From assembly GCA_900554745.1 (NCBI GenBank), contig USIU01000082.1, positions 1 to 5,768 of the forward strand: 5,768 nt of DNA, read 5' to 3'. Positions within the stretch are counted from its first letter, which is position 1. The number at the start of each line of letters is the position of its first letter. Below, piece by piece: positions 1 to 5,752 of this stretch. A program made the position numbers and the translations under genes. The stretch is from an uncultured Leuconostoc sp. Its GTDB lineage: Bacteria > Bacillota > Bacilli > Lactobacillales > Lactobacillaceae. The notes under the pieces were generated by a model. It was not told where the DNA came from and ran no database searches. It saw only the letters and a program-made list of their open reading frames with translations.

Positions 1-100
1 GATGGGTTACGAGTTCGGCTTTACGGTCTCAAAGTTCAACGATATTCACGTCGGTGATATTGTTGAATCATATATCATGGAAGAAGTTAAGGTAAAGTAA
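1..100 (+). CDS. infB: Translation initiation factor IF-2, C-terminal end (partial)
   Basis: The window opens inside a coding region whose first complete codon begins at base 2 and whose TAA stop is at 98-100. The 32 visible residues (MGYEFGFTVSKFND...VESYIMEEVKVK) match the extreme C-terminus of bacterial IF-2, where a G-Y-E-x-G stretch, an N-D-[IV]-x-V-x-D motif and a terminal Y-x-M-E-E are typical. IF-2 is the cytoplasmic GTPase that brings fMet-tRNA to the 30S subunit and promotes subunit joining. Only the end of the C-terminal domain is present, so the GTPase motifs lie upstream of the window. The identification is supported by rbfA 50 bp downstream, the usual infB-rbfA order in Firmicutes. 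No terminator is visible between the two, so they are probably co-transcribed. Confidence 0.9.
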   Translation, partial: MGYEFGFTVSKFNDIHVGDIVESYIMEEVKVK

Positions 101-135
101 GCCAATCGGCACTTTATCGCTTGTATTAAAAGAAA

Positions 136-142
136 AAGGGGG
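136..142 (+). promoter_or_regulatory. Ribosome binding site of rbfA
   Basis: AAGGGGG lies 8 bases before the ATG at 151. It differs from the ideal AAGGAGG by one base and supports that start codon. Confidence 0.7.
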
Positions 143-150
143 CACAAGTT

Positions 151-504
151 ATGGCTAATCCACAACGTGCAGGTCGCCTCGCACAAGAAATCCAACGTGA
201 CGTGACGGATCTTTTGCTGAAGCGGATTAATGATCCGCGTGTCAAAGACGTGACAGTTACAAGTGTTGAATTGTCTGGTGATTTGCAAATTGCAACAATT
301 TATTATTCAATCTTGTCAGATTTGGCAAGTGATGGGCAAAAAGCACAAGCTGGCTTGGAAGCAGCAAGTGGCTTGATCCGTAAGGAATTAGGGGCACGCT
401 TGACGGTTTACAAGACACCTGAATTACGCTTTGTCCGTGATCAATCTGTTCAATATGGTAATCATATTGAAGATTTGATTCGCAAGCTACATGCTGAAAA
501 TTAA
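151..504 (+). CDS. rbfA: 30S ribosome-binding factor A
   Basis: The 117-residue product has the length and motifs of RbfA, a small cytoplasmic KH-like protein that binds the 30S subunit and assists late 16S rRNA 5'-end maturation and cold adaptation. Visible hallmarks are the N-terminal helix with R-x-x-x-x-I-Q-R-D, the INDPRV motif at residues 26-31, the IRKELGARL helix at about 76-84 and the TPELRFVRDQS strand at about 89-99. The N-terminus (MANPQRAGRL) is the typical RbfA start and is preceded by a good ribosome binding site. The gene follows infB by 50 bp and is closed by a strong terminator 16 bp downstream, so it appears to be the last gene of the infB transcription unit here. In many Firmicutes truB follows directly; in this window two other genes intervene. 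No anomalies were seen. Confidence 0.95.
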   Translation: MANPQRAGRLAQEIQRDVTDLLLKRINDPRVKDVTVTSVELSGDLQIATIYYSILSDLASDGQKAQAGLEAASGLIRKELGARLTVYKTPELRFVRDQSVQYGNHIEDLIRKLHAEN

Positions 505-520
505 TAAATGCTAACATCTC

Positions 521-550
521 AACGCTACCCTAAAAGGGGTAGCGTTTTTT
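521..550 (+). terminator. Intrinsic terminator after rbfA
   Basis: A perfect 10-bp stem pairs AACGCTACCC (521-530) with GGGTAGCGTT (537-546). The loop is six bases, or four if the U-G closing pair forms, and a run of six T occupies 545-550. This is a textbook rho-independent terminator on the + strand and should end the infB-rbfA transcript. Confidence 0.93.
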
Positions 551-551
551 G

Positions 552-560
552 TGTTAGAAT
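552..560 (+). promoter_or_regulatory. Candidate extended -10 promoter for the aminotransferase operon
   Basis: TGTTAGAAT contains a TG-n extension followed by TAGAAT, five of six matches to TATAAT. It sits immediately after the rbfA terminator and about 40 bases before the preferred aminotransferase start. No good -35 hexamer is found at 16-18 bp upstream, where the terminator stem lies, so the call depends on the extended -10 alone. A second AT-rich stretch (TATATT, 566-571) is an alternative. Some promoter is expected here because the preceding terminator is strong. Confidence 0.4.
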
Positions 561-587
561 AGACTTATATTAATTTGACTAAAAAAT

Positions 588-592
588 GAGGA
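588..592 (+). promoter_or_regulatory. Ribosome binding site deciding the aminotransferase start
   Basis: GAGGA at 588-592 lies 8 bases before the ATG at 601. The upstream in-frame ATG at 586 has no purine-rich site before it and overlaps this site, so 601 is the better start. Confidence 0.65.
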
Positions 593-600
593 ATTCGAAA

Positions 601-1779
601 ATGACAAGCTTGCCACAATCTTTAAACCCAATCATTGCCGATATGGCACCTGATCGATTATTGGGCTTTCAAGAAAAAGTGCGCGATATTCCAGGTGTGT
701 TAAAGTTGACGTTTGGTGAGCCAGGTTTTGCAGTTGATGCGCGCATCAAACAAGCAGCGGTTGCGGCAATTGAAGGTGATCGTTCACACTACGCCGAGAG
801 CCAAGGTGAACGGGCATTACGCTTGGCAGCAGTCGATTATTTTAATCAAGCCTATCATTTAAATTATGCGGGTGAAGAAAACGTCATTGTGACGCTGGGG
901 GTCAGTGAAGCCATCAACGTCGTTTTCCATACCCTGCTTGCTGATGGAGACGGCTTATTAATGCCTGAACCAGCTTATGGCCCATACTTTACCTCACTAG
1001 AATTGGCGCGTGGCACACGTATTACGATTGATACGACGTCTAATCGCTTTAAACTCACGCCAGAAATGGTTGAAGCAGCCATTGCCAAAGCCACAGTACC
1101 AGTGCGGGCGATTTTGATGAATTACCCAACCAATCCAACGGGCGTGACCTATTCACGTGATGAAATTATGGCACTGGCCGCCACGTTCAAAAAGCATGGC
1201 ATCTGGGTGATTTCTGATGAAATTTATGCCGTGCTGACATATGATCAAGAACATGTGTCATTTGCAGAAATTATCCCTGAGCAAACCATCTATATTAATG
1301 GGTTATCAAAGTCACATGCGATGACCGGTTATCGGGTTGGCTTTATTCTGGGTGATACTGAGGTGATTGCGCAAATGCAAAAAGTCCATGGGGCACTGAC
1401 ATTTGCGATTCCAACGTTTATTCAAGATGCGGCTTTGGTTGCCTTACGCGATGTGACCACAGCCCCACAAGCTATGCGTGATGTTTACAAAAAGCGACGT
1501 GATCGCATTTTGCCACAATTAGTCGCGTTAGGCTTTGATGTGGTGGCACCAGAAGGGGCGTTTTATTTGTTTGCCAAGTTACCAGCTGATTTAGGGGATG
1601 ATGGCGATGAATTTGCGTTGCGATTAGCACAAGAAGGTAAAGTAGCCGTTATTCCAGGTTCTGGTTTTAGTGCGGCGGCCAAAGCTTATATCCGGATCTC
1701 TTATGCAGCATCCGATGAAGATTTGGATGAAGGGATGCGACGATTGACGGCTTACATTAAGCAACGTCGCGGGAACTAA
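601..1779 (+). CDS. Class I/II PLP-dependent aminotransferase (PatA/AraT-like)
   Basis: The 392-residue product (from ATG 601) is a fold-type I aminotransferase of the aspartate aminotransferase superfamily, a cytoplasmic enzyme that moves amino groups between amino acids and 2-oxo acids using pyridoxal phosphate. Visible motifs, numbered from ATG 601, are the N-terminal LTFGEPGF substrate loop, PTNPTG with Asn178, SDEIYA with Asp206 (pyridine nitrogen) and Tyr209, SKSHAMTGYR with the Schiff-base Lys237, and YIRIS with the carboxylate-binding Arg365. All key residues are present, so it should be active. The GLSKSHAMTG form is common in the family holding N-acetyl-diaminopimelate aminotransferase (PatA) and lactococcal aromatic aminotransferase (AraT). 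Sequence alone does not decide the substrate, so no symbol is given. The ATG at 586 would add five residues but lacks a ribosome binding site. It is the first gene of a likely operon with the EIIA-like gene, truB and ribF. Confidence 0.9.
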   Translation: MTSLPQSLNPIIADMAPDRLLGFQEKVRDIPGVLKLTFGEPGFAVDARIKQAAVAAIEGDRSHYAESQGERALRLAAVDYFNQAYHLNYAGEENVIVTLGVSEAINVVFHTLLADGDGLLMPEPAYGPYFTSLELARGTRITIDTTSNRFKLTPEMVEAAIAKATVPVRAILMNYPTNPTGVTYSRDEIMALAATFKKHGIWVISDEIYAVLTYDQEHVSFAEIIPEQTIYINGLSKSHAMTGYRVGFILGDTEVIAQMQKVHGALTFAIPTFIQDAALVALRDVTTAPQAMRDVYKKRRDRILPQLVALGFDVVAPEGAFYLFAKLPADLGDDGDEFALRLAQEGKVAVIPGSGFSAAAKAYIRISYAASDEDLDEGMRRLTAYIKQRRGN

Positions 1780-1781
1780 GT

Positions 1782-1787
1782 GAGAGG
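1782..1787 (+). promoter_or_regulatory. Ribosome binding site of the EIIA-like gene
   Basis: GAGAGG lies six bases before the ATG at 1794, in the 14-bp gap after the aminotransferase stop codon. It supports translation as part of a polycistronic message. Confidence 0.6.
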
Positions 1788-1793
1788 TAGTCT

Positions 1794-2309
1794 ATGAACT
1801 GGTGGCAAAATTTATTTATAGCATCCAGCAAACATGCAACCACACGATCAACTGGTCAGCTTAACGCAGTTCATATTGCGCGTCATGCTGAACAACCAGT
1901 GATTGTTGCGCCAGTGACGGGGCAGTTGCAAAGAATTGTGCTCGACAACGATCAGTTGAATCATCGTAATGGGTTTATGATGACGCCAAACGGGCATGAT
2001 ATCATGTCACCAGTGGCGGGTATTGTGACGGATGCGGTACCGCATGCTGTCACGATTCGTAGCGAACGTTACGGGGTTGTGACAGTACAAGTGATGAGTG
2101 AAAAGGATCAGGATGTGAGATTGGCCGCCTATCGGCCCGGCCAACAATTACATGCTGGAGACTTAATTGGGTCGGTGCGTCAACGTGACCAAGCCGTCCG
2201 CGTTTATGTTTTATTTGAAGATCATGCGACGCCATTTGTCAGCTATGGCGCAGTTTATGCTGGTCAAAATATCTGGCGTCCACAAGAGGAAAGCGATGCA
2301 AAAGAATAA
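1794..2309 (+). CDS. EIIA-glucose-like PTS domain protein lacking the phosphorylated histidine
   Basis: The 171-residue soluble protein resembles the glucose-family PTS EIIA domain (Crr/PtsG-IIA type). Recognisable parts are APVTGQL (39-45), the M-M-x-P-x-G-H-D-I-M-S-P-V-A-G-I-V core (62-78), an HAV motif with His84 (equivalent to E. coli Crr His75), and the G-x-x-L-H-A-G-D-L-I strand (116-125). In active EIIA a second histidine in a V-H-x-G-I-D-T motif carries the phosphate. Here the matching stretch reads VTVQVMSEKDQD (96-107), with Val or Gln at that position and no HxGID motif. The fold is probably kept, but phosphotransfer from HPr by the usual route seems impossible. It may be a regulatory or structural relative, or a decaying copy. 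About 35 residues precede the domain, as in stand-alone EIIA proteins. It ends 14 bp inside truB, implying translational coupling. Base composition resembles its neighbours. Confidence 0.78.
   Translation: MNWWQNLFIASSKHATTRSTGQLNAVHIARHAEQPVIVAPVTGQLQRIVLDNDQLNHRNGFMMTPNGHDIMSPVAGIVTDAVPHAVTIRSERYGVVTVQVMSEKDQDVRLAAYRPGQQLHAGDLIGSVRQRDQAVRVYVLFEDHATPFVSYGAVYAGQNIWRPQEESDAKE
2286..2289 (+). promoter_or_regulatory. Ribosome binding site deciding the truB start
   Basis: GAGG, six bases before the ATG at 2296, lies within the end of the EIIA-like gene. It selects this ATG over upstream in-frame ATGs reaching back to 2167. Confidence 0.7.
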
Positions 2310-3204
2310 GCCAGTAGACGGCATTTTGGTCGTCAATAAACCAAAAGGGATCACGTCGTTTGATGTCGTGGCGAAAGTGCGACGCGCTGTCGGGCAAAAA
2401 AAGGTTGGCCATGCAGGCACTTTAGATCCAAATGTTGACGGTGTATTAGTTGTGGCGTTGGGAAAAGCCACGAAGTTAATTGATGAATTGCAGGCGCGGC
2501 CGAAGCGTTATATTGGGGATATCACGTTAGGCTTTGCAACCGAAACGGAAGACCTTGATGGCGCCGTAGTGGCCGAACAACCGATTACCACGCCTTATCC
2601 TGATACAGCGATTGATCAAGCGCTTGCGCAGCTTAATGGGCCAATCCAACAAGTACCACCGATGTTTTCTGCCGTTAAAGTCGCGGGTAAGCGTTTATAT
2701 GAATACGCACGTGCCGGTGAATCAGTGACGCGACCAGTTCGTGACGCCATGATTTATGATTTCCATCGCACATCAGCAGTAACCTATCAGCAACAACAGC
2801 AACAATTTAGCTTTGAAGCCACAGTCTCAAAAGGCACATATATTCGGACTCTAGCCGTTGATACTGGCAAACAATTAGGAGTGCCAGCAACCATGACGAG
2901 TTTAACCCGCACGATGGGGAGCGGGATGCCATTGTCAGCCGCCATGCCATTAGACGTCATCACGACACTACCGCGAGAGGAAGTCTTGCAGTTAGTTGTG
3001 CCCATTCAAAAGGTGCTCACTTGGCCGGTAAAAGCTTTGACAGATGAGGAGTGGTTTGCAGTCAAAAATGGGCAAAAAATCACCACCTGGCCAGCGGCTG
3101 ATACTTATTTGCAGTTAACTTATCAAGGGGAATTAAAGGCAGTTTATGCCTATCAAGCTGCCGAACACTACTGGCAATCACGCTATGTGTTCACAAACGA
3201 ATAA
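2296..3204 (+). CDS. truB: tRNA pseudouridine(55) synthase TruB
   Basis: The 302-residue product isomerises uridine 55 in the T-arm of tRNAs to pseudouridine in the cytoplasm. The N-terminus DGILVVNKPKGITSFDVV is the TruB motif I region. The catalytic aspartate is Asp44 in GHAGTLDP (39-46), and the later SKGTYIRTL motif (178-186) contributes the active-site arginine. Roughly the last 65 residues should form the RNA-binding PUA-like domain. The length is normal for the family. The frame is open back to 2167, but family alignment, the GAGG site and the conserved NKPKG start all favour ATG 2296, giving a 14-bp overlap with the EIIA-like gene. A run of six glutamines (165-170) just before a core strand is unusual but probably harmless. 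ribF follows after 6 bp, the common truB-ribF pairing in Firmicutes. Confidence 0.95.
   Translation: MQKNKPVDGILVVNKPKGITSFDVVAKVRRAVGQKKVGHAGTLDPNVDGVLVVALGKATKLIDELQARPKRYIGDITLGFATETEDLDGAVVAEQPITTPYPDTAIDQALAQLNGPIQQVPPMFSAVKVAGKRLYEYARAGESVTRPVRDAMIYDFHRTSAVTYQQQQQQFSFEATVSKGTYIRTLAVDTGKQLGVPATMTSLTRTMGSGMPLSAAMPLDVITTLPREEVLQLVVPIQKVLTWPVKALTDEEWFAVKNGQKITTWPAADTYLQLTYQGELKAVYAYQAAEHYWQSRYVFTNE
2788..2805 (+). repeat. Short CAG/CAA (polyglutamine) tract inside truB
   Basis: Six consecutive glutamine codons (CAG CAA CAA CAG CAA CAA) encode residues 165-170 of TruB. The mixed codons make replication slippage less likely than in a pure repeat. Confidence 0.8.
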
Positions 3205-3210
3205 AGTCAT

Positions 3211-4161
3211 ATGATAGAAACGATTCACTTACATTATCCAATTCAACAATTGCCATTAGCGCAGCCCCAAGTCATCACGATGGGCTTTTTTGATGGCGTT
3301 CATCTTGGTCATCAAGCGGTGATTCAAACAGCCAAAATTGAGGCAGATCGGTTAGGTGTGCCACTAGCAGTCCTGACTTATGATCCACATCCGGTTGTGG
3401 TATTTAAAACACTTACCCGTCCTTTGCATTATTTAACACCGCTTGATCAAAAGGTTGCTTTGTTTGAAGCATTAGGCGTTGATCGGGTGTATGTGATGCG
3501 TTTTACATCACAACTCGCACAATTGGCGCCCCAGCAATTTGTCGATGAGGTCTTATTACCTTTGCAACCCACAACAGTGGTCGCGGGTTTTGATCATCTT
3601 TATGGTGGTGATCGGGAAACAGCTAACATGCAAGTTTTGGACCAGTACGCAGCTGGCCGATTTAATGTGATAACGGTGCCACCTTTTGAAGAAGCGCACC
3701 ACAAGGTCGGCTCTTCAGCGATTCGCCGCGCGTTGGATGCTGGTGACATGCAGACGGTCAATCATCAACTCGGCCGTGTCTATCAAACGACTGGTATGGT
3801 GGTTCACGGTGAGGCGCGTGGGCGTGAATTAGGCTTTCCCACGGCTAATATTCAAACCCCAGAACTAGAATGGTTACCTGGGATTGGTGTTTATGTGGTT
3901 GGGATTCAAATTGCTGGTCAGTGGTACCAAGGAATGGCCAGTATTGGCCGCAACGTGACGTTTGGTGAGGCGCGGCCAATCACCGTTGAAATTAATATCT
4001 TAGATTTCAAACAACAAATTTATGGTGAGGCCGTCACGGTCGCTTGGCATCATTACTTACGTGGTGAAGTCAAATTCACGTCAGTTCCTGATTTGATTAC
4101 GCAATTGAAACACGATGAAGAGGCGACACGCCAGTACTTTCAAACACTTAACAAGCGTTAA
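3211..4161 (+). CDS. ribF: Bifunctional riboflavin kinase / FAD synthetase
   Basis: The 316-residue product is a standard-length RibF. It phosphorylates riboflavin to FMN and adenylylates FMN to FAD in the cytoplasm. The N-terminal nucleotidyltransferase domain (about 1-180) shows GFFDGVHLGH (25-34), the HxGH-type ATP-binding motif, and SSAIRRAL (168-175), the counterpart of the S/T-S-x-x-I-R signature. The C-terminal riboflavin kinase domain (about 185-310) shows GRELGFPTANI (204-214) with the PTAN magnesium/nucleotide motif and the V-E-I-N-I-L-D-F strand with likely catalytic Glu260. Both domains look intact. The ATG follows the truB stop by 6 bp and has no clear Shine-Dalgarno site, so its translation is probably coupled to truB. 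The next in-frame ATG falls next to the GFFDG motif and would remove the first strand, so 3211 is kept. No FMN riboswitch precedes it. Confidence 0.95.
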   Translation: MIETIHLHYPIQQLPLAQPQVITMGFFDGVHLGHQAVIQTAKIEADRLGVPLAVLTYDPHPVVVFKTLTRPLHYLTPLDQKVALFEALGVDRVYVMRFTSQLAQLAPQQFVDEVLLPLQPTTVVAGFDHLYGGDRETANMQVLDQYAAGRFNVITVPPFEEAHHKVGSSAIRRALDAGDMQTVNHQLGRVYQTTGMVVHGEARGRELGFPTANIQTPELEWLPGIGVYVVGIQIAGQWYQGMASIGRNVTFGEARPITVEINILDFKQQIYGEAVTVAWHHYLRGEVKFTSVPDLITQLKHDEEATRQYFQTLNKR

Positions 4162-4170
4162 GTGTTTTTT
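4142..4170 (+). terminator. Intrinsic terminator overlapping the 3' end of ribF
   Basis: AAACACTTAAC (4142-4152) pairs perfectly with GTTAAGTGTTT (4157-4167) around an AAGC loop, followed by T through 4170 and then ATTT. The left arm and loop lie in the last codons of ribF and the stop codon (4159-4161) is in the right arm, so the coding end and terminator share sequence. It separates the ribF unit from the heat-shock operon. Confidence 0.88.
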
Positions 4171-4172
4171 AT

Positions 4173-4199
4173 TTGGCACTCGATTAAAAAGAGTGCTAA
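4173..4199 (+). promoter_or_regulatory. CIRCE operator 1 (HrcA binding site)
   Basis: The arms TTGGCACTC (4173-4181) and GAGTGCTAA (4191-4199) are separated by exactly nine bases, the layout of the CIRCE element TTAGCACTC-N9-GAGTGCTAA. The only mismatch to consensus is A to G in the third base of the left arm. HrcA bound here should repress the promoter just downstream. The site begins almost at the end of the ribF terminator T-tract and lies upstream of the -35 box. Confidence 0.95.
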
Positions 4200-4204
4200 A
4201 ATGC

Positions 4205-4233
4205 TTGCGTTTTTTTCAGAAAGGGTGTATGAT
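4205..4233 (+). promoter_or_regulatory. Sigma-A-type promoter of the hrcA heat-shock operon
   Basis: The -35 box TTGCGT (4205-4210) and the -10 box TATGAT (4228-4233) are 17 bp apart, the optimal spacing. Transcription would start near 4240, at the edge of the second CIRCE. The promoter is thus bracketed by two HrcA operators, as known for class I heat-shock operons of low-GC Gram-positives. Confidence 0.75.
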
Positions 4234-4241
4234 AATAGATG

Positions 4242-4268
4242 TTAGCAGTTGATATCTATGAGTGCTAA
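4242..4268 (+). promoter_or_regulatory. CIRCE operator 2 (degenerate left arm)
   Basis: TTAGCAGTT (4242-4250), nine bases, then a perfect right arm GAGTGCTAA (4260-4268). Two bases of the left arm differ from TTAGCACTC. It lies in the 5' untranslated region between the predicted start of transcription and the hrcA ribosome binding site. Confidence 0.85.
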
Positions 4269-4271
4269 AAC

Positions 4272-4280
4272 GGAGGTGAT
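4272..4280 (+). promoter_or_regulatory. Strong ribosome binding site of hrcA
   Basis: GGAGGTGAT is complementary to nine bases of the 16S rRNA 3' end. The GGAGG core ends 7 bases before the ATG at 4284, and the site begins only 3 bases after CIRCE 2, so HrcA binding could affect this leader. Confidence 0.8.
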
Positions 4281-4283
4281 GGC

Positions 4284-5312
4284 ATGCTAACAGAAAGACA
4301 AAAATTAATTTTAGGCGCCATCATTTACGAATACACGCACACTGCGCGAGCAGTCGGGTCGAAAAGTTTGCAGGAACAGCTTGATATTAAAGTGAGTTCC
4401 GCAACAATTCGTAATGAAATGGCTGCATTAGAGTCAGCTGATCTGATCAAAAAACTGCATACATCGGCAGGACGGGTACCGTCATGTGCAGGTTATCGTT
4501 ATTATCTCGATCACCTCATGGCGACACGTCCTGCTACGCAACAAGATGTGGCGATGGTTATGCATTCTTTTCGTGGTATTTTTCATGAAATTGATGACTT
4601 GTTGGATGAAGCCGCACGGACACTGTCAGAATTGACAGGGGCAACTGCTTTGATTTTGAAGCCCAAAGGGTTAAATATCAAGGTTTCGGGTTTTCGCTTA
4701 GTGCCGTTGGAAAATCATCAATTAATTGCTGTGCTGGTCACCAGTGATGGCAAGGTGACAAGTCAGACATTCAAATTGCCACGTGAATTAGCAATATCAT
4801 CGTTAGATAGTATGGTGAAGTATATTAATGATCAGATGATTGGTCATCCCATTCTTGAAGTGTTGCGACTCATGCAATCCGATGAGTTACCGACACAAAT
4901 GAATCGAGTGATTAAGACACCAGCTGCCTTCTTGCAATTGTTTGGCGACGTCTTAGCGCGATCGATTGGCGATAATGTGCATATCGGTGGCCGACTGAAC
5001 GTGTTGGATTTTGGGGAAAATGTTGATGAGACACAGAAGGTTAAGCATTTGCTTGAGTTTCTGACGTCAGCTCCCGATATTCGACGCGTGGCAACAGCTG
5101 TGCCCCATCGGGTAACCGTTAAAATTGGGCAAGAAATCGATGAACCCTTATTACAATCCTTTAGCTTGATTACGAGTGCCTTTCAGGTACCCAATCAAGG
5201 GGATGGGGTGATTGCATTACTTGGTCCAATTCGGATGCCTTATGCGCGTAACGTCTTATTGATGGATGCCTTCGGCGAAGCGTTAAGTCAAAAGATGCTC
5301 GAATATACATAA
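4284..5312 (+). CDS. hrcA: Heat-inducible transcription repressor HrcA
   Basis: The 342-residue product is a full-length HrcA, the DNA-binding repressor of class I heat-shock genes (hrcA-grpE-dnaK-dnaJ and often groESL). The N-terminal winged helix-turn-helix (about 1-75) shows LTERQKLIL, the recognition-helix motif SSATIRNEM (38-46) and the wing HTSAGRVPS (59-67) leading into GYRYYLDHL. The remainder is the GAF-like dimerisation and effector domain, with conserved segments such as NVHIGGRLN and GVIALLGPIRMPYARN near the C-terminus. The gene lies directly behind two CIRCE sites, so autorepression is expected, with release when GroEL becomes occupied by unfolded protein (known for the family, not visible here). 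Gene order places grpE next, and a matching start lies 17 bp after the stop codon. Confidence 0.97.
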   Translation: MLTERQKLILGAIIYEYTHTARAVGSKSLQEQLDIKVSSATIRNEMAALESADLIKKLHTSAGRVPSCAGYRYYLDHLMATRPATQQDVAMVMHSFRGIFHEIDDLLDEAARTLSELTGATALILKPKGLNIKVSGFRLVPLENHQLIAVLVTSDGKVTSQTFKLPRELAISSLDSMVKYINDQMIGHPILEVLRLMQSDELPTQMNRVIKTPAAFLQLFGDVLARSIGDNVHIGGRLNVLDFGENVDETQKVKHLLEFLTSAPDIRRVATAVPHRVTVKIGQEIDEPLLQSFSLITSAFQVPNQGDGVIALLGPIRMPYARNVLLMDAFGEALSQKMLEYT

Positions 5313-5315
5313 ATT

Positions 5316-5321
5316 AGGAGG
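5316..5321 (+). promoter_or_regulatory. Ribosome binding site of the grpE-like start
   Basis: AGGAGG lies 8 bases before the GTG at 5330. This strong site supports a genuine gene start after hrcA. Confidence 0.75.
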
Positions 5322-5329
5322 TCACTGAC

Positions 5330-5752
5330 GTGGCAGATGAAGCGAAAGAAACAATCAAAAACGACGAAGAAATCGTTGTAGAAGATGATTCTATTCATAT
5401 TGATGGAGTGATGATGTCTCCTTTTAAGAATGAAACAATTAAAGATAACTACAAGAAAATCTTTGATAATATCAATGATTTAAAACAAATCAAGGTCTGT
5501 GCTAATTTATTGAATTATTTAATTGATACTCAAAAGAGAGAATTAGAATATATCCAGACAATTGTAGAAGTTAAACAGGAAGATTATGTTTATATGGAAA
5601 GTGTCACAAAGAAGGCACTTGAACTTACTAAAAATGCGAATAATGAGAAATATGGCACACTATTATGGCTATTAGATCATACACATAGTGCAATGGGTGG
5701 TCGTTTATTAAAACAATGGATTGATCAGCCTCTTATTTCTAAAGAGAAGTAA
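5330..5752 (+). CDS. Chimeric reading frame: grpE-like start joined to an internal MutS fragment
   Basis: This 140-codon frame begins with GTG behind a strong ribosome binding site, 17 bp after hrcA, exactly where grpE (DnaK nucleotide-exchange factor) is expected. Its first 15-20 residues (MADEAKETIKNDEEIVVE) are acidic and disordered-looking, like many GrpE N-termini. From about residue 20 onward no GrpE features appear: the long coiled coil and the beta domain are absent. Instead, residues from about 45 to the end match the MutS core/lever region. The junction lies roughly at 5375-5400. GC content falls to about 29% (hand count of 5401-5760) against about 48% in hrcA, and codon choice shifts to A/T endings. 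The frame stops at TAA 5750-5752, just before the window end. A true functional GrpE-MutS fusion is not plausible. It is more likely an assembly or cloning chimera, less likely a real rearrangement that destroyed grpE. Confidence 0.75.
   Translation: MADEAKETIKNDEEIVVEDDSIHIDGVMMSPFKNETIKDNYKKIFDNINDLKQIKVCANLLNYLIDTQKRELEYIQTIVEVKQEDYVYMESVTKKALELTKNANNEKYGTLLWLLDHTHSAMGGRLLKQWIDQPLISKEK
5390..5752 (+). pseudogene. mutS: Internal fragment of DNA mismatch repair protein MutS
   Basis: The left boundary is approximate. Residues 59-76 of the frame (NLLNYLIDTQKRELEYIQ) and residues 110-135 (TLLWLLD, SAMGGRLLKQWIDQPLI) correspond to the MutS core domain, where Firmicutes proteins read Y-[IL]-x-x-[TS]-Q-K-R, then S-L-L-W-L-L-D and T-A-M-G-G-R-L-L-K-Q-W-I-D-x-P-L. 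A complete MutS is about 850 residues; only some 80-120 residues from its middle are present, with no N-terminal mismatch-binding domain and no ATPase domain. The low GC and A/T-ending codons differ from the rest of the window and suggest a different, AT-rich Firmicutes-like donor. After KEK the normal protein would continue, but a TAA follows, so this is either a second break or a sequence error near a contig end. Confidence 0.8.

Noticed and set aside
101..110. Small inverted repeat GCC-AATC-GGC after infB
   Set aside because: A 3-bp stem without a T-run is too weak for a terminator or an operator.
46..517. Open frames on the minus strand opposite infB and rbfA
   Set aside because: They are antisense to clearly conserved genes and show no recognisable motif, ribosome binding site or own promoter.
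586..600. Upstream in-frame ATG for the aminotransferase
   Set aside because: No ribosome binding site precedes it, whereas the GAGGA just after it is well placed for the ATG at 601, and the family N-terminus fits the shorter form.
2167..2295. In-frame extension of truB by 43 codons
   Set aside because: It lies inside the EIIA-like gene, has no TruB homology, and the ATG at 2296 has a proper ribosome binding site and the conserved N-terminus.
2050..3005. Open frames on the minus strand opposite the EIIA-like gene and truB
   Set aside because: They are composition shadows of the coding strand, for example polycysteine opposite the glutamine run, with no supporting signals.
4162..4283. Possible riboswitch or small RNA between ribF and hrcA
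   Set aside because: The stretch is fully accounted for by the terminator tail, two CIRCE operators, a promoter and the hrcA ribosome binding site.
5330..5752. A new GrpE-MutS fusion protein linking chaperones and mismatch repair
   Set aside because: Neither partner retains a functional domain, the GC shift is abrupt and the frame is short, so a chimera or broken gene is far more likely.
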